Of a stretch of DNA of 64,000 nucleotides, positions 43,314 through 53,700 are shown piece after piece. How positions within the stretch are numbered: the stretch's first letter is position 1; every line of letters starts with the position of its first letter. The stretch is from Tenacibaculum jejuense (lineage in GTDB: Bacteria; Bacteroidota; Bacteroidia; Flavobacteriales; Flavobacteriaceae). The notes beneath the pieces are model-generated. The model made no database searches, was not told the DNA's origin, and worked only from the letters and a program-made list of their open reading frames with translations. The position numbers and the translations under genes are program-made. The stretch lies in the NCBI RefSeq assembly GCF_900198195.1, contig NZ_LT899436.1, forward strand, positions 372,001 to 436,000, given 5' to 3'.

Positions 43314-44197
43314 TGTACAATAAATTTAAGTTTAACAATTTTTCCTTGCTCAATAACTTTATCAAGAATTTTAATTTTCTTCAAGGTATTCGTTGGAGTA
43401 GAAATCAGCTGAATAAAGTTTAATTTTGAGTATACTTCTACACCTAAATCATTTCCGTAAAAACGATAGATTTTAGCATTGTTTGCAATTAAATTATTTA
43501 AGTTTTGTTGACGAACCTTCCAGTCTTTCACATTATTATTCGCATAATAGTCTAACATTAAAGAATAATCATCAGAAGCAATTCTAACTTTATTATTGCT
43601 GTTAGACACAATACGACGCGTAATAGTGTCTGTTTTATGATAAGGAGAACTCACAACAAAAGTGATTTGTTCAGCCGTAGTTTTGTATCGAAAACAACCT
43701 AAACTATCAGTTTTAAAATACAAAGGAGATTCTGTTTTCGATAATACGGTAATATTTAAATGCGATTTGGTGATCGGAATATCTGTAATTTGATCTACAA
43801 AACAGAATACAAATTCATTAGTTTTAGGTTTTACTAAAGTCCAACCAATAATACTAATTAAGAGAATTAAAATTCCGAAGAGTAGAGGCTTTTTAGGAAT
43901 TGCACGACTTTTTTCTTTTTTAGTGATAAAATCATTCCAGTTTTCGTAGCCAATATACTTACTTAATAAATTTAAAATATCAATTCTTGGTAATTTATCA
44001 GGAGTCTTTTTACAATAGGTATAAAACCATTTTTCACTGACTTTTCCTTTCACCTTGTCAAATAAATCTTCCTGAAAAAGAACAATATTTTCTCCTTTCC
44101 ATTCTTCAATATTTTTTGGAGCGTTATGTGTTTTTAAAAAAGTAGCAACAAGCTCTTTTTTAAGTAAATCAAAGTGATAAGATTCGGTTTTCTCCAA
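43310..44197 (-). CDS. Single-span membrane protein, unknown
   Basis: 295 residues. Cytoplasmic N-terminal domain (about 1-95, with LLSKYIGYENWNDFITKKEK), one membrane helix at about 104-121 (LLFGILILLISIIGWTLV), then a beta-rich outer domain of about 170 residues. The N-terminal domain looks like a helical DNA- or protein-binding fold common in flavobacterial membrane proteins. Operon with the following lipoprotein. The 5' end is 117 bp from the divergent DUF4349 gene. Confidence 0.6.
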   Translation of the reverse strand: MEKTESYHFDLLKKELVATFLKTHNAPKNIEEWKGENIVLFQEDLFDKVKGKVSEKWFYTYCKKTPDKLPRIDILNLLSKYIGYENWNDFITKKEKSRAIPKKPLLFGILILLISIIGWTLVKPKTNEFVFCFVDQITDIPITKSHLNITVLSKTESPLYFKTDSLGCFRYKTTAEQITFVVSSPYHKTDTITRRIVSNSNNKVRIASDDYSLMLDYYANNNVKDWKVRQQNLNNLIANNAKIYRFYGNDLGVEVYSKLNFIQLISTPTNTLKKIKILDKVIEQGKIVKLKFIVQ

Positions 44198-44313
44198 AAT
44201 TCTAATAGCTTTTTTGTTTTGTAAAATAGTTTACAAAGCTTTTACAAGTGTTTTACAAGGCTATGTATAGCAACAAAAATAGGTTTGTAAAACGAATTAT
44301 TAAATATAAAGTT

Positions 44314-45192
44314 ATGAAAGTTTATTCAATCAAAACCCAATTAAAATGGTGTTGTTTATTTCTTATGTTATTGCAAGTTTTTGCGTGCAGTAAAAAATCT
44401 CCGTCTTACAGAGAAAATATTTCTGTTTCAGAAAGCTACGCAAGTGAAAATGATTTAAAAGCATCTGCTGCTTCAGAAGAAGTAAAATATAAGTCAACTA
44501 TTGAAACTATTGAAAAACAGAAATTAAAAATTATTAAAACGGGTGAGTTAAAACTTAAAGTTAAAAATGTAAAAAGAGCAACTGCTCAAATAAAAACTTT
44601 ACTAGAAAAGTATAATGCTTACATAGCAAATTTACGATATGAAAACACCTCTTATCAGAAGCAAAATAATTTTACCATTAAAGTGCCGAAAGCATATTTC
44701 GATATGTTATTAGATTCGATTAGTACTTATGCTGAAGTTTTAGATTATGAAAATGTGAGTACCCAAGATGTGACTGAAGAATTTCTAGATATAGAAACAA
44801 GACTAGCAACAAAACTTCAAGTTAAAGAACGATACGAAACTATATTGAAAAAGAAAGCTAAAACCGTAGAAGATATTATTTATGCAGAAGAGAAGTTAGG
44901 GGCTATTCAGGAAGAAATAGAAGTAGCACAAGGTCGATTGAAATACTTATCCAATAGAGTGATGTTAAGCACTATTCATGTAAAATTATATGAAGAAATT
45001 CCTTATAAAGTTTCAAAAGTAAAAACAGAAACTTTTGGTAGTAAATTTAAGAGAGCGATTTCCTTTGGGTGGACTTTTCTAGAGAATTTAGTGTTAACTC
45101 TAGTACATATTTGGCCAGTGATTTTAATAGGTGTTGTGGGATTTTTGTTATACAGAAAAAGAAAAAAGACTAAATTAGAGAATATTAACTAA
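44314..45192 (+). CDS. DUF4349 lipoprotein
   Basis: 292 residues from the ATG at 44314 (MKVYSIKTQLKWCCLFLMLL). Lipobox QVFAC, acylated Cys about 25. Residues about 80-240 match DUF4349: IIKTGELKLKVKNV, VPKAYFDMLLDSIS, STQDVTEEFLDIETRLATK, a coiled coil (EDIIYAEEKLGAIQEEIEVA), then LSNRVMLSTIHVKLYEE. A C-terminal membrane helix (VLTLVHIWPVILIGVVGFLL) ends in a basic tail. The role in the envelope is unknown. A longer frame upstream lacks a good start. Confidence 0.85.
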   Translation: MKVYSIKTQLKWCCLFLMLLQVFACSKKSPSYRENISVSESYASENDLKASAASEEVKYKSTIETIEKQKLKIIKTGELKLKVKNVKRATAQIKTLLEKYNAYIANLRYENTSYQKQNNFTIKVPKAYFDMLLDSISTYAEVLDYENVSTQDVTEEFLDIETRLATKLQVKERYETILKKKAKTVEDIIYAEEKLGAIQEEIEVAQGRLKYLSNRVMLSTIHVKLYEEIPYKVSKVKTETFGSKFKRAISFGWTFLENLVLTLVHIWPVILIGVVGFLLYRKRKKTKLENIN

Positions 45193-45203
45193 ATCTTCTT
45201 ACA

Positions 45204-45575
45204 ATGAAATTAGGTGCTTTTTCAATAAGTTTGGCTGTGAAAAGCTTAAAAAAATCAAAAGAGTTTTATGAAACATTAGGTTTTTCAGTATTCGCTGGAG
45301 AAATGGAACAAAACTATCTAATCATGAAAAATAAAAATTCGTTGATTGGTTTATTTCAAGGAATGTTCGAAAACAATATTCTAACATTTAATCCAGGTTG
45401 GGATGAAAACGCAAATAATTTAGAAGAGTTTGATGATGTAAGAACGATTCAAAAACACTTAAAAGAGAATCACATCAAATTAGAAAAAGAAACAGATGAA
45501 ACTACAACTGGTCCTGCAAGTATTGTGTTTTTTGATCCTGATGGAAACACGATTTTAATAGATCAGCATTTATAA
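45204..45575 (+). CDS. VOC (glyoxalase/bleomycin-resistance fold) protein
   Basis: 123 residues with the two beta-alpha-beta-beta-beta units of the VOC superfamily: FSISLAVKSLKKSKEFYETL at the N-terminus and ASIVFFDPDGNTILIDQ at the C-terminus. Such proteins are metal-dependent lyases, dioxygenases or antibiotic-binding proteins; the substrate is unknown. It lies 11 bp after the DUF4349 gene and may be co-transcribed. Confidence 0.88.
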   Translation: MKLGAFSISLAVKSLKKSKEFYETLGFSVFAGEMEQNYLIMKNKNSLIGLFQGMFENNILTFNPGWDENANNLEEFDDVRTIQKHLKENHIKLEKETDETTTGPASIVFFDPDGNTILIDQHL

Positions 45576-45588
45576 GATATACCATTAG

Positions 45589-45631
45589 TTACTCGCTACG
45601 TAAATTCTCCTGACTTTTATGGAGCGAGTAA
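45589..45631. terminator. Possible terminator between convergent genes
   Basis: TTACTCGCT and AGCGAGTAA form a 9-bp stem with a 25-base loop between the VOC gene and the convergent gene. The T run is weak, so the call is uncertain. Confidence 0.4.
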
Positions 45632-45641
45632 AACTGGTTTA

Positions 45642-46343
45642 TTAATGTTTTTTAGTAGCATCAAGTGATTTTCTAATTGTTTTAAAATCAAGATATATGC
45701 ATTTGTAATATTTTCTTTCGTCAACATCTTTTTCACCCATGTCATAATCCCATTCTTCACCAATTCTTACTTGAGAATAATCACAATGCTCAAATAAGAA
45801 ATTTTGTAGAATAAGCTTATTGTTTTTTATTAGCCCATTATACACGAAAACATAATTTTTTTTACCGTGCTTACCACAATTATCTGATGTGTGAATTACA
45901 AGTTCTTTTCCAACAGAGTTTGTATCCGTATTATGAAGAAAAACTGATTTTACTTCGGGTTCATTTCCGCAACCAGAACTTAATTCAAGTATTTTTAAAA
46001 GTTTATATTCTTGTTTAGTATCTGTAGGTTTTAATAAGAATCCAATAACAATAGGAGTTTCTTCGTATGTGTATGAGGCAAATGCTACTATACAGTTTTG
46101 AAAGTCTTTAAGTTTAAAAGCACCATGATGTAAATTAATTTTATCTCCTAAAATCCTTTTAACAAAAGTTTCTATATTTTCATTTTTCAACTGTGTATAG
46201 CTATTACCAAACGAAAATTTTTCATTTAAGTCATTCTTAAATTCTTTTACAGATGACAGGTCTCCATTATCAATGATATCTTGACTAAATGATGAAGAAA
46301 TAAAAATCAGCTTTATACATATACAAAATAAGCGTTTTTTCAT
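45642..46343 (-). CDS. Exported protein, unknown
   Basis: 233 residues with a signal peptide (MKKRLFCICIKLIFISSSFS). Several Cys (SSGCGNEP, SDNCGKHG, FEHCDYSQ, YYKCIYL) could form disulfides. The core is beta-rich (CIVAFASYTYEETPIVIGFL). Family not recognised; it has the layout of FG-GAP-less periplasmic hypotheticals common in Flavobacteriaceae. Probably not in an operon with its neighbours (105-bp gap). Confidence 0.6.
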   Translation of the reverse strand: MKKRLFCICIKLIFISSSFSQDIIDNGDLSSVKEFKNDLNEKFSFGNSYTQLKNENIETFVKRILGDKINLHHGAFKLKDFQNCIVAFASYTYEETPIVIGFLLKPTDTKQEYKLLKILELSSGCGNEPEVKSVFLHNTDTNSVGKELVIHTSDNCGKHGKKNYVFVYNGLIKNNKLILQNFLFEHCDYSQVRIGEEWDYDMGEKDVDERKYYKCIYLDFKTIRKSLDATKKH

Positions 46344-46447
46344 ATGGGTTAAAATTTACTTACAGACAAAATTTTCGAGAAAATAACGTCTTTTCGAGGC
46401 ACGAAGCGATCTGTTTATTGTACCCTATAATTTTATTTTTAATCGTT

Positions 46448-47074
46448 TTACTTCTCGAATTCTTTTCCTGTGTTATCAAGTTGTTCAAATAATTTATTAT
46501 TAATATCATCTATGAATAGCTTCTCTATTTGCTTTTTACCATTAAAATACTGTTTGTTAGTTTTGTCTTCTTGACTATGAGTTGTTTTTGTAACTATATA
46601 TTTTCCTGTTAAAAGGTTGTACGATTTATTTACATATCCGTCATTTAATCTATAGCTAGAATCGTATCCAATAATCTGTATTTTATTTCGATTAGCATTA
46701 AATCTTAATTTTAAAAACCTACCAAAAGCAGCAGTTCCATCTAAAAAATAACCATAGCTAAGCACATTTTTTTTAAGAGTTAAAGGTATTGGATAAATCG
46801 AAAAATCATAGTCATTTATGTAATCGACTTCAAATTGCTTATCTAAACTACTAACATAAATAAGTAATTTAACATCATTAAAAACTTCTTTATTAATTAC
46901 AACTAAGGCATAATCATCTAAAGAATCACTATCAAATTTAAAAGCTATAGTGCTCATCATTCTTCCACTAGCAGGACTATTTGTTATTTTTTTATATCCT
47001 TCAGGAATTTTGAGATGCTGAGCAAAGCATAATTCACAAATAAAATAAAGCAAAGTGATTAATTTGAATTTCAT
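46448..47074 (-). CDS. Exported protein, unknown
   Basis: 208 residues from the ATG at 47072-47074 (MKFKLITLLYFICELCFAQ, signal peptide). The frame extends five codons to a TTG, which I do not choose. The core is beta-rich with DSDSLDDYALVVINKE, similar to the second half of proteins that track calculated beta strands on the cell surface, but without a nameable family. It may be a distant relative of the gene at 45642. Confidence 0.6.
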   Translation of the reverse strand: MKFKLITLLYFICELCFAQHLKIPEGYKKITNSPASGRMMSTIAFKFDSDSLDDYALVVINKEVFNDVKLLIYVSSLDKQFEVDYINDYDFSIYPIPLTLKKNVLSYGYFLDGTAAFGRFLKLRFNANRNKIQIIGYDSSYRLNDGYVNKSYNLLTGKYIVTKTTHSQEDKTNKQYFNGKKQIEKLFIDDINNKLFEQLDNTGKEFEK

Positions 47075-47211
47075 GGTTTTACTTCTCAAATTCTAATAGT
47101 TTATTGTTTTTATAAAATATCATGTGCCATTTGATAAAAATATAATTAAAAAGAATGTGTTTGAAAATGAAATTCATTTTTGTAGATGAATAACGTATTT
47201 ATGCATAAAAA

Positions 47212-47253
47212 ATCACGTTTAAAACAGTTATGAAACAGTTTTAAACGTGATTA
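47212..47253 (-). terminator. Terminator of the first amylase gene
   Basis: AATCACGTTTAAAAC and GTTTTAAACGTGATT form a perfect 15-bp stem, followed on the minus strand by TTTTT, 20 bp after the amylase stop. Confidence 0.88.
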
Positions 47254-47272
47254 TATTTTGTAATTAAGAGAA

Positions 47273-50200
47273 TTATTTCTTAATCACTTTTTTAATCATA
47301 GATTTTCCATTTAGAGTAACTCTACAGAAATAAATTCCGCTAGCTAATCTACTTTGGATTTCATTTAATTTAAATTTATGAACTCCTGAATTTATCTTAG
47401 TGTCAACAATAGTTTGAGAAGTCCCATACACATTGATGAACTCAATTTTAATGAGCGTGTTATCATCAGAATTCGTTACTTCTACTACAGATTTCTCATT
47501 TAATGCATTAGGATAAATGAGCATTTCATTTGAAAGAAGTTTTGTGTTATCAGGAGCAACATTTCTAGATGAAAGTGTATTCGGATTTTGATCGTACCAA
47601 GTTCCGTTGTAATACCAACCTTCAGAACATCTAGATAAATCAGCAGTTTGAGAATTTCCATTATTACTAAAAATTACATTTGCACAATTCGTATCTGTAA
47701 AAGTATAACTATACCAACCGTTAGCTTCTGGTTGCATACTTTCTCCAGGCCAAGATGTAGTCAAATTCGATGGAGATGTGTTCCAGAAGTAAATTTCAGG
47801 ATTACTAAAAGAATCCGATTTGAAATATACTTTTAAATCATTGCTATTTGGTTGTTCATCATACCAAGTTCCATTGAAATACCAACCATCTCCACAACGT
47901 TGTAAATCTGCTGTTTGATTTGCTCCATTATTGCTGAAAATTAAGTTGGTACAATCAATTCCATCAAAAGTGTAAGAAAACCAGCCATTACCAATATCAG
48001 TCATGTTTTCTCCTGGCCAAGATGTAGTTAAAGAAGCAGGACTCGTATTCCAGAAATAAATACTTGGATTTGTAAGATTTCCTTTATAATACACTGTCAT
48101 ACCACTCGATTGTTCAGTAAAAGTGTAAGTTTCTGAAATGATGTTTGAAGCCAAACCTTCTGCATCAAACGCGACTGCTTTTACGGTCGTGTTTGTAGTA
48201 ATGGTTATCGGATCGTTATAAATTGGTGAAGAACTTGTTGGTGTAGAATCATCTAAAGTATATCTAATTACAGGGTTCGGATCACTACTATCTGTAGCAG
48301 TTAAACTAACTTCAACTGTTTCTCCTGTAGTGTATTCACCACCAACTGGACTTACAGATAAACTCGGAGCTTGATTTCCTGTTGTACATGGAACTGGCAT
48401 TTGACTATCTAAGAACAAATCTTCTGTTTGTCCACCACATTGATTGATAATGTAATTTGTACTCAAAATTCCTGGTAATTCATATTTGTACCAGCCTTCA
48501 CAACCTTCACCTAAAGGAGTCATTTCTACTCCAGGCCAAGCTACATTTGGTAATACGTTTGGTTCTTCTAACCAATAATAAACTTTAGGAACTTCGCCAC
48601 AATCAGAAAAAGCATACAGTGTAAATCCATCAATTTCACCAATAGAGTATTTTCTAGTAATTACAGAAGATAATTCTCCGTTTGCATTCTGAGCTACGAT
48701 TTGTACATCTACAGTTTCAGTAAAAGTTACATCGCCAGTATAAACTGTCCAATTGTTTAAATTATCTGTACTTAAGTTTAAGTCAGTAGTGTAATATATC
48801 GTCGGATTTGGATCTTCTTTATCTGTTGCTGAAGCAGTCATCGTGATAGCATCTGGATCATAACTACTTTCAGGTGTAACTGCTAATGAAGGACGATTTG
48901 TAGGATTTGTTTCTTCTATTAAGATGATTCCATTACTATGAGCATTGAAAGTTACAGATCCGTTTGATACTGTTGCTACAGCTTCTGTATAAAAATCACG
49001 TAATTCGGTTCCGTTAGGAAATAGAGAAGATACATTCACTGAAGTGTTACCAGATGCGCCTACAACAACTACAACTCTATCATCATTTAGTGTTCTTGAA
49101 AACGTATATGGACTACTAGATAATCTTTGGTGAGTTCCTCCACCAACAGCTAGGTGATTTCTTCTAAATTGTCCTAATCTTTGCCAGTGGTTTTGAACGT
49201 TGGTGTTTATGTTATTCCAGTTCATAAAAGAACGAGTTCCTTGGTGTGGATCACCACCTCTTGGACCTTCAGGTCTTCCAGTTTCATCTCCATAAAAAAT
49301 TTGTACAGATCCAGGAGCTAATAGTAAACTAGTTCCTCCATTAATTAAGTTTCCTCTGTCAAATAAAGAAGTATCGTGAGAAGAAATATAACTTAAAGCA
49401 TTCCAATCTGAAGCTGAATTGATCGAGTTTGCATAACTAGAATAAATATTTTCTAAATCGTTTATGTTTCCAGCTCTTCCTTGAAAATCAAAGTTGATTA
49501 AACCATCAAAACCATTATCAATATGATATTGAGATCTTCCAAATCCGTAGCCAAAATTTTCTCCAACCATCCAGAATGGTAAATCATCTATTTTTTTAGT
49601 CGGATTATTATTTTTCCAATCTTGCAAAGCAATTACAGCTTGTTCTTTTAAGATTCTCCACGATTCTCCTTCTACATGTTTTTCAGTATCAACTCTAAAT
49701 CCATCAATTCCGTATTCTCTAACCCAGTCCGTTAACCATTTTACGAAGTGGTTTCGTACAGTTCTACGATATCCTGTTCTGTTAAAAAAATCATTTAATT
49801 CTGATTGTTCTTGAGCTAATTTGCTAGAAGACCATTTTCTAAGTAGAATAGGAGGTAATCCAACTTCAGAATTAGATTCGGTAAGGATATCGGGTAAACC
49901 AGCTAAAGTTTGTGTAAGCTCGCTTCCTCCTGGAGAAGGATATCCAGGTAATCCTGCACGCATCCAATCACCAGACCACCAATTTCCCCAGTTATTACAA
50001 CCGTTGGAATAATTGATAAATAAATCGTGAATACTTGCCCAATTTTGACCGTTTGAAGGTCTCCAACCTTTCCAGCTATCGTTAGCGCAACCAAAATTGA
50101 ATTCTTGCATGTCGTGTAAAGTATTGTAACCAACATGATTCATTACTACATCCATAACCAAACGAATACCTCGATTGTGTGCTGCATCTACAAAAGCTCT

Positions 50201-50632
50201 AAATTCATCTTCTGTACCAAAATTAGCATCCATTTCAGTCCAGTCTAATCCATAATAACCATGATATGCGTAATGTCTAAATTCTCCATTTTGTCCACCA
50301 GAAACCCATCCATGGATTTGTTCATACGGAGCAGAAAACCAAATGGCATTAACTCCTAAATCATCAAAATATCCTTCGTTGATTTTTTGAGTTAATCCAA
50401 CGAAATCTCCTCCATAGAAATTACCAACTTCATCAAATCCATAATCATTTCCATTTCCATCTTTTCCTCTTCCATAAGATTGATCATTACTTGTTTTTCC
50501 GTTTTCAAAACGATCTTGAATTACAAAATATACAGTAGAGTTATCCCAACTAAAGGGTTTATCTCGGTTTTCGTTTTGCCCCACTACAAAAAGACTGAAT
50601 AGCAAGAAAAAACTTATTAAAAGTGTTCTCAT
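47273..50632 (-). CDS. Secreted GH13 alpha-amylase with three CBM26-like modules
   Basis: 1119 residues. Signal peptide (MRTLLISFFLLFSLFVVGQ). GH13 barrel (about 25-575): DVVMNHVG (about 160), GFRVDTEKH with nucleophile Asp (about 313), VGENFG with the acid Glu (about 357) and SSHDTS (about 418). Then two chitobiase-like Ig domains and three starch-binding modules of CBM26 type (YYWLEEPN..., YFWNTSPASLTTSWPGE, YFWNTSPSNLTTSWPGE). The C-terminus is a T9SS sorting domain (LASGIYFCRVTLNGKSMIKK). It cleaves alpha-1,4 glucans outside the cell. Paired with the second amylase upstream. Confidence 0.93.
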   Translation of the reverse strand: MRTLLISFFLLFSLFVVGQNENRDKPFSWDNSTVYFVIQDRFENGKTSNDQSYGRGKDGNGNDYGFDEVGNFYGGDFVGLTQKINEGYFDDLGVNAIWFSAPYEQIHGWVSGGQNGEFRHYAYHGYYGLDWTEMDANFGTEDEFRAFVDAAHNRGIRLVMDVVMNHVGYNTLHDMQEFNFGCANDSWKGWRPSNGQNWASIHDLFINYSNGCNNWGNWWSGDWMRAGLPGYPSPGGSELTQTLAGLPDILTESNSEVGLPPILLRKWSSSKLAQEQSELNDFFNRTGYRRTVRNHFVKWLTDWVREYGIDGFRVDTEKHVEGESWRILKEQAVIALQDWKNNNPTKKIDDLPFWMVGENFGYGFGRSQYHIDNGFDGLINFDFQGRAGNINDLENIYSSYANSINSASDWNALSYISSHDTSLFDRGNLINGGTSLLLAPGSVQIFYGDETGRPEGPRGGDPHQGTRSFMNWNNINTNVQNHWQRLGQFRRNHLAVGGGTHQRLSSSPYTFSRTLNDDRVVVVVGASGNTSVNVSSLFPNGTELRDFYTEAVATVSNGSVTFNAHSNGIILIEETNPTNRPSLAVTPESSYDPDAITMTASATDKEDPNPTIYYTTDLNLSTDNLNNWTVYTGDVTFTETVDVQIVAQNANGELSSVITRKYSIGEIDGFTLYAFSDCGEVPKVYYWLEEPNVLPNVAWPGVEMTPLGEGCEGWYKYELPGILSTNYIINQCGGQTEDLFLDSQMPVPCTTGNQAPSLSVSPVGGEYTTGETVEVSLTATDSSDPNPVIRYTLDDSTPTSSSPIYNDPITITTNTTVKAVAFDAEGLASNIISETYTFTEQSSGMTVYYKGNLTNPSIYFWNTSPASLTTSWPGENMTDIGNGWFSYTFDGIDCTNLIFSNNGANQTADLQRCGDGWYFNGTWYDEQPNSNDLKVYFKSDSFSNPEIYFWNTSPSNLTTSWPGESMQPEANGWYSYTFTDTNCANVIFSNNGNSQTADLSRCSEGWYYNGTWYDQNPNTLSSRNVAPDNTKLLSNEMLIYPNALNEKSVVEVTNSDDNTLIKIEFINVYGTSQTIVDTKINSGVHKFKLNEIQSRLASGIYFCRVTLNGKSMIKKVIKK

Positions 50633-50689
50633 TTGTTTTAATTTTTAAATAAAAGGTTAAATAAAAAGAAGCTGTCTAAAAAGTATTTT

Positions 50690-50785
50690 AAAACGTCATT
50701 CTGAATTTATTTCAGAATCTCATTTATTTAATTGTCAGAAACTGAAACAAGTTCAGTCTGACGAAATAATTTCTCTATAGACGGT
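50690..50785. repeat. Two REP-like palindromes between the amylase genes
   Basis: ATTCTGAAATT-like stem (ATTCTGAATTTATTTCAGAAT, 50700-50720) and GTCAGAAACTG / CAGTCTGAC (about 50738-50764) lie in tandem. Similar TCATTCTGAA...TTCAGAATCTCA elements are dispersed in flavobacterial genomes. They may act as terminators. Confidence 0.5.
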
Positions 50786-50795
50786 TTCTTCTATA

Positions 50796-53700
50796 CTATT
50801 TTTTTATCACTTTTTTAATCATAGATTTTCCATTCAAAGTAACTCTACAGAAATAAATTCCGCTAGCCAAACGACTTTGAATTTCATCTAATTTAAATTT
50901 GTGAATTCCAGAATCTATTTTAGAATTAACAATAGTTTGAGATGCTCCATAAATATTGATAAACTCAATTTTTACAAGCGAATTATTTGTCGAATTCGTT
51001 ACTTCTACCACAGACTTTTCATTTAAAGCATTTGGGTAGATTAATAAGTTATCTGAAATTATACCAGTGTTAGTAGTTATACTATTTCTTGAAGCAATAT
51101 TCGGATTTTGATCATACCAAGTTCCATTATAATACCAACCATTAGTACATCTTGATAAATCAGCTGTTTGAGAATTTCCATTATTACTAAAAATAATATT
51201 TGCACAGTCTGTGTTAGTTAAAGTATAGCTATACCAACCATTAGCTTCCAATTGCATAGTTTCTCCAGGCCAACTAGTAGTTAAGTTTGAAGGTGAAACA
51301 GACCAGAAGTAAATTTCTGGATCACTAAAATTATCAGATTTAAAATATACTTTTAAATCATTACTTCCTCCTTGTTGATTTTCTGGATTTTGATCATACC
51401 AAGTTCCATTGAAATACCATCCATCACCACAACGTTGTAAATCTGACGTTTTATTTGCTCCGTTCTGACTAAAAATAAGGTTTGTACATCCCACACCATT
51501 TAAGGTATACGAATACCATCCGTTACCAATATCAGTCATACTTTCTCCAGGCCATGAAGTAGTTTGTGATCCCGGACTTGTATTCCAAAAATATACAGTA
51601 GGATTTGATAAGTTTCCTTTGTAATACACAGTCATTGAATCTGATGTGTCAGGGTTGTCTGGATTGTCAGGGTTATCTGGATTTGAATCCTTAGGATCAG
51701 TATCATACCAAGTTCCATTATCAAACCAACCATCTCTATCTCTAGATAAATCATCAGTTTTAGCATTTCCATTATCATTGAATAATAGATTTGTACTGGT
51801 TACACCATCGAAAATATATTCGTACCAATCTGTATTTCCAATTCTACTCATTTGCGGACCAGGCCAATTACTTGGTGGTAAAACATCAGGTGATTCACTC
51901 CAATAATGTATATTTACTTGAGACCAAGAGTTTGGTTTTTTAAAATATACATGTAATCCTTCAATTGGACCAATAACAAAAGATTTTGTAATTACATCAG
52001 AAGCGATTCCACTACTATCATATGCAATAGCTTTTATAGTTGTAGAGTTATTAATGGTAAATGAACCCGAATATCTAGTGCTAGATCTGCTAGGATTTGA
52101 ATTATCGGTTGTATAAAAAATTTCTAAGTTTCCGTTTCCACCGAAAGCTTCCATAGAAATTTGTATTGGATCTTCAGATCTTGTGTTACTTGGATTAATA
52201 TTTACAATCGGTTTACTTGGTCCGTTTACACAGTTTTCAAAATATCCACCACCACAAGGTCCTATTAAACCAGGTCCGTTTAACACATAAATACCCGCAG
52301 AACCAGAAGTTACAGAAAAATTGATTCTTCCACCAGAAGCAAAAACTTCTCTACCAGTTACTGCGTCTCTGTAAACACCATCACGAACACCAGAAATTGA
52401 AAATGATGCACCACCGTCTTTAGCTAAACCTACAACAACTTCACTGTTTCCATGAACTCTTTTGTACGAAACTGCATTTCCAGGAGCTTCTTTCCATTCC
52501 CAATTTCCTTTTTGTAAAGCAGGAATAGCACGACGCATTGCATTTAACTTTTTAATTTGCTGGTAGATTTTATGATTTGGAGCTTGATCCATCACATCAC
52601 CATAATAGGCTCTACCTGTTTTATCAATAGATTCTTGAATACCAGCTGCATTATGAATATCAGCAAATTCTCCAGCTTTAAAACGCATTTCAGTTCCGTA
52701 ATATACTGTAGGAATTCCACGCCAAGTAAACATAAAGTTCATACAAGCCGCTAAGTTCTCATCTGTACCACCATAACGTCTGTTCCAGTCATTGTTTGGA
52801 CCAAAATCATGGTTATCTAACCATGTAACTAATGTTGACGGATCACTATATAAATTATCATATCTAGCTGCAGCTTTTACTGTAGGAAACGATTGACCTT
52901 CTTCAAAAGTTCCGTGAAAAGTAGCTTCACCATAAAAATCGATTACGGCTAAATCTAAAGGAGCAGAATTATTCACAGCACCACGCCAAGTATAATAGTG
53001 AGGATTTGTTTCTTCCACTGGATGTAACTCATGTCTTTTTTGAGCTACTTCTCCAAAAATGAATAAATCAGGATTTATAGCTTTAAAAGCATCAAAGAAA
53101 TATAAAACATCTTCTTTACTCATATGTTTTAACGTATCCCAACGGAAAGCATCAACTCCCATTTCAATATACTTTCTGTAGGCATTTACTAAGTAATCTC
53201 TTACTTTTTGACTTCCAGTATTTAAATCTGGAGTATCTCCTGCAAGCGCTCTGTTTTGTAAGTTTTCAACATCGTCAAATCCTTGTGCAAAACCGTTTCC
53301 TGAGTGATGATACCAATCAGGATCACTAGTATCAACATAACTTTCTTTTCCTGGAAAATTATAAGCTGCTAAGTTTTGATTATATGGAGCTGGCATCTTT
53401 GCAAGATTTGCTCTACTCCAAATTAATCCGTCGTCTGGATTTGGTGTAATTCCATCATATTCCCAGTTCGGATTATCATCCGCAGCCCAAGGTTTTGTTG
53501 GATCTGTGTTGTACTTAATCTCAGCAACATCTTTAATTCCAAATCGTCCAGCATGATTCGTAACTACATCAAGAACGATTTTCATATCTCTTGCATGAAC
53601 TTCATTAATTAAATCTTGAAAAGTAGCACCTGGAGATTCTAATCTTGGATCAACTTTAGTGAAATCCCAAGCATGATAACCATGATAATCTAACGGACTT

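Noticed and set aside
46395..46413. Degenerate copy of a flavobacterial dispersed repeat (GAGGCACGAAGCGATCTG)
   Set aside because: It is a single short match without a partner arm, too little to call a repeat.
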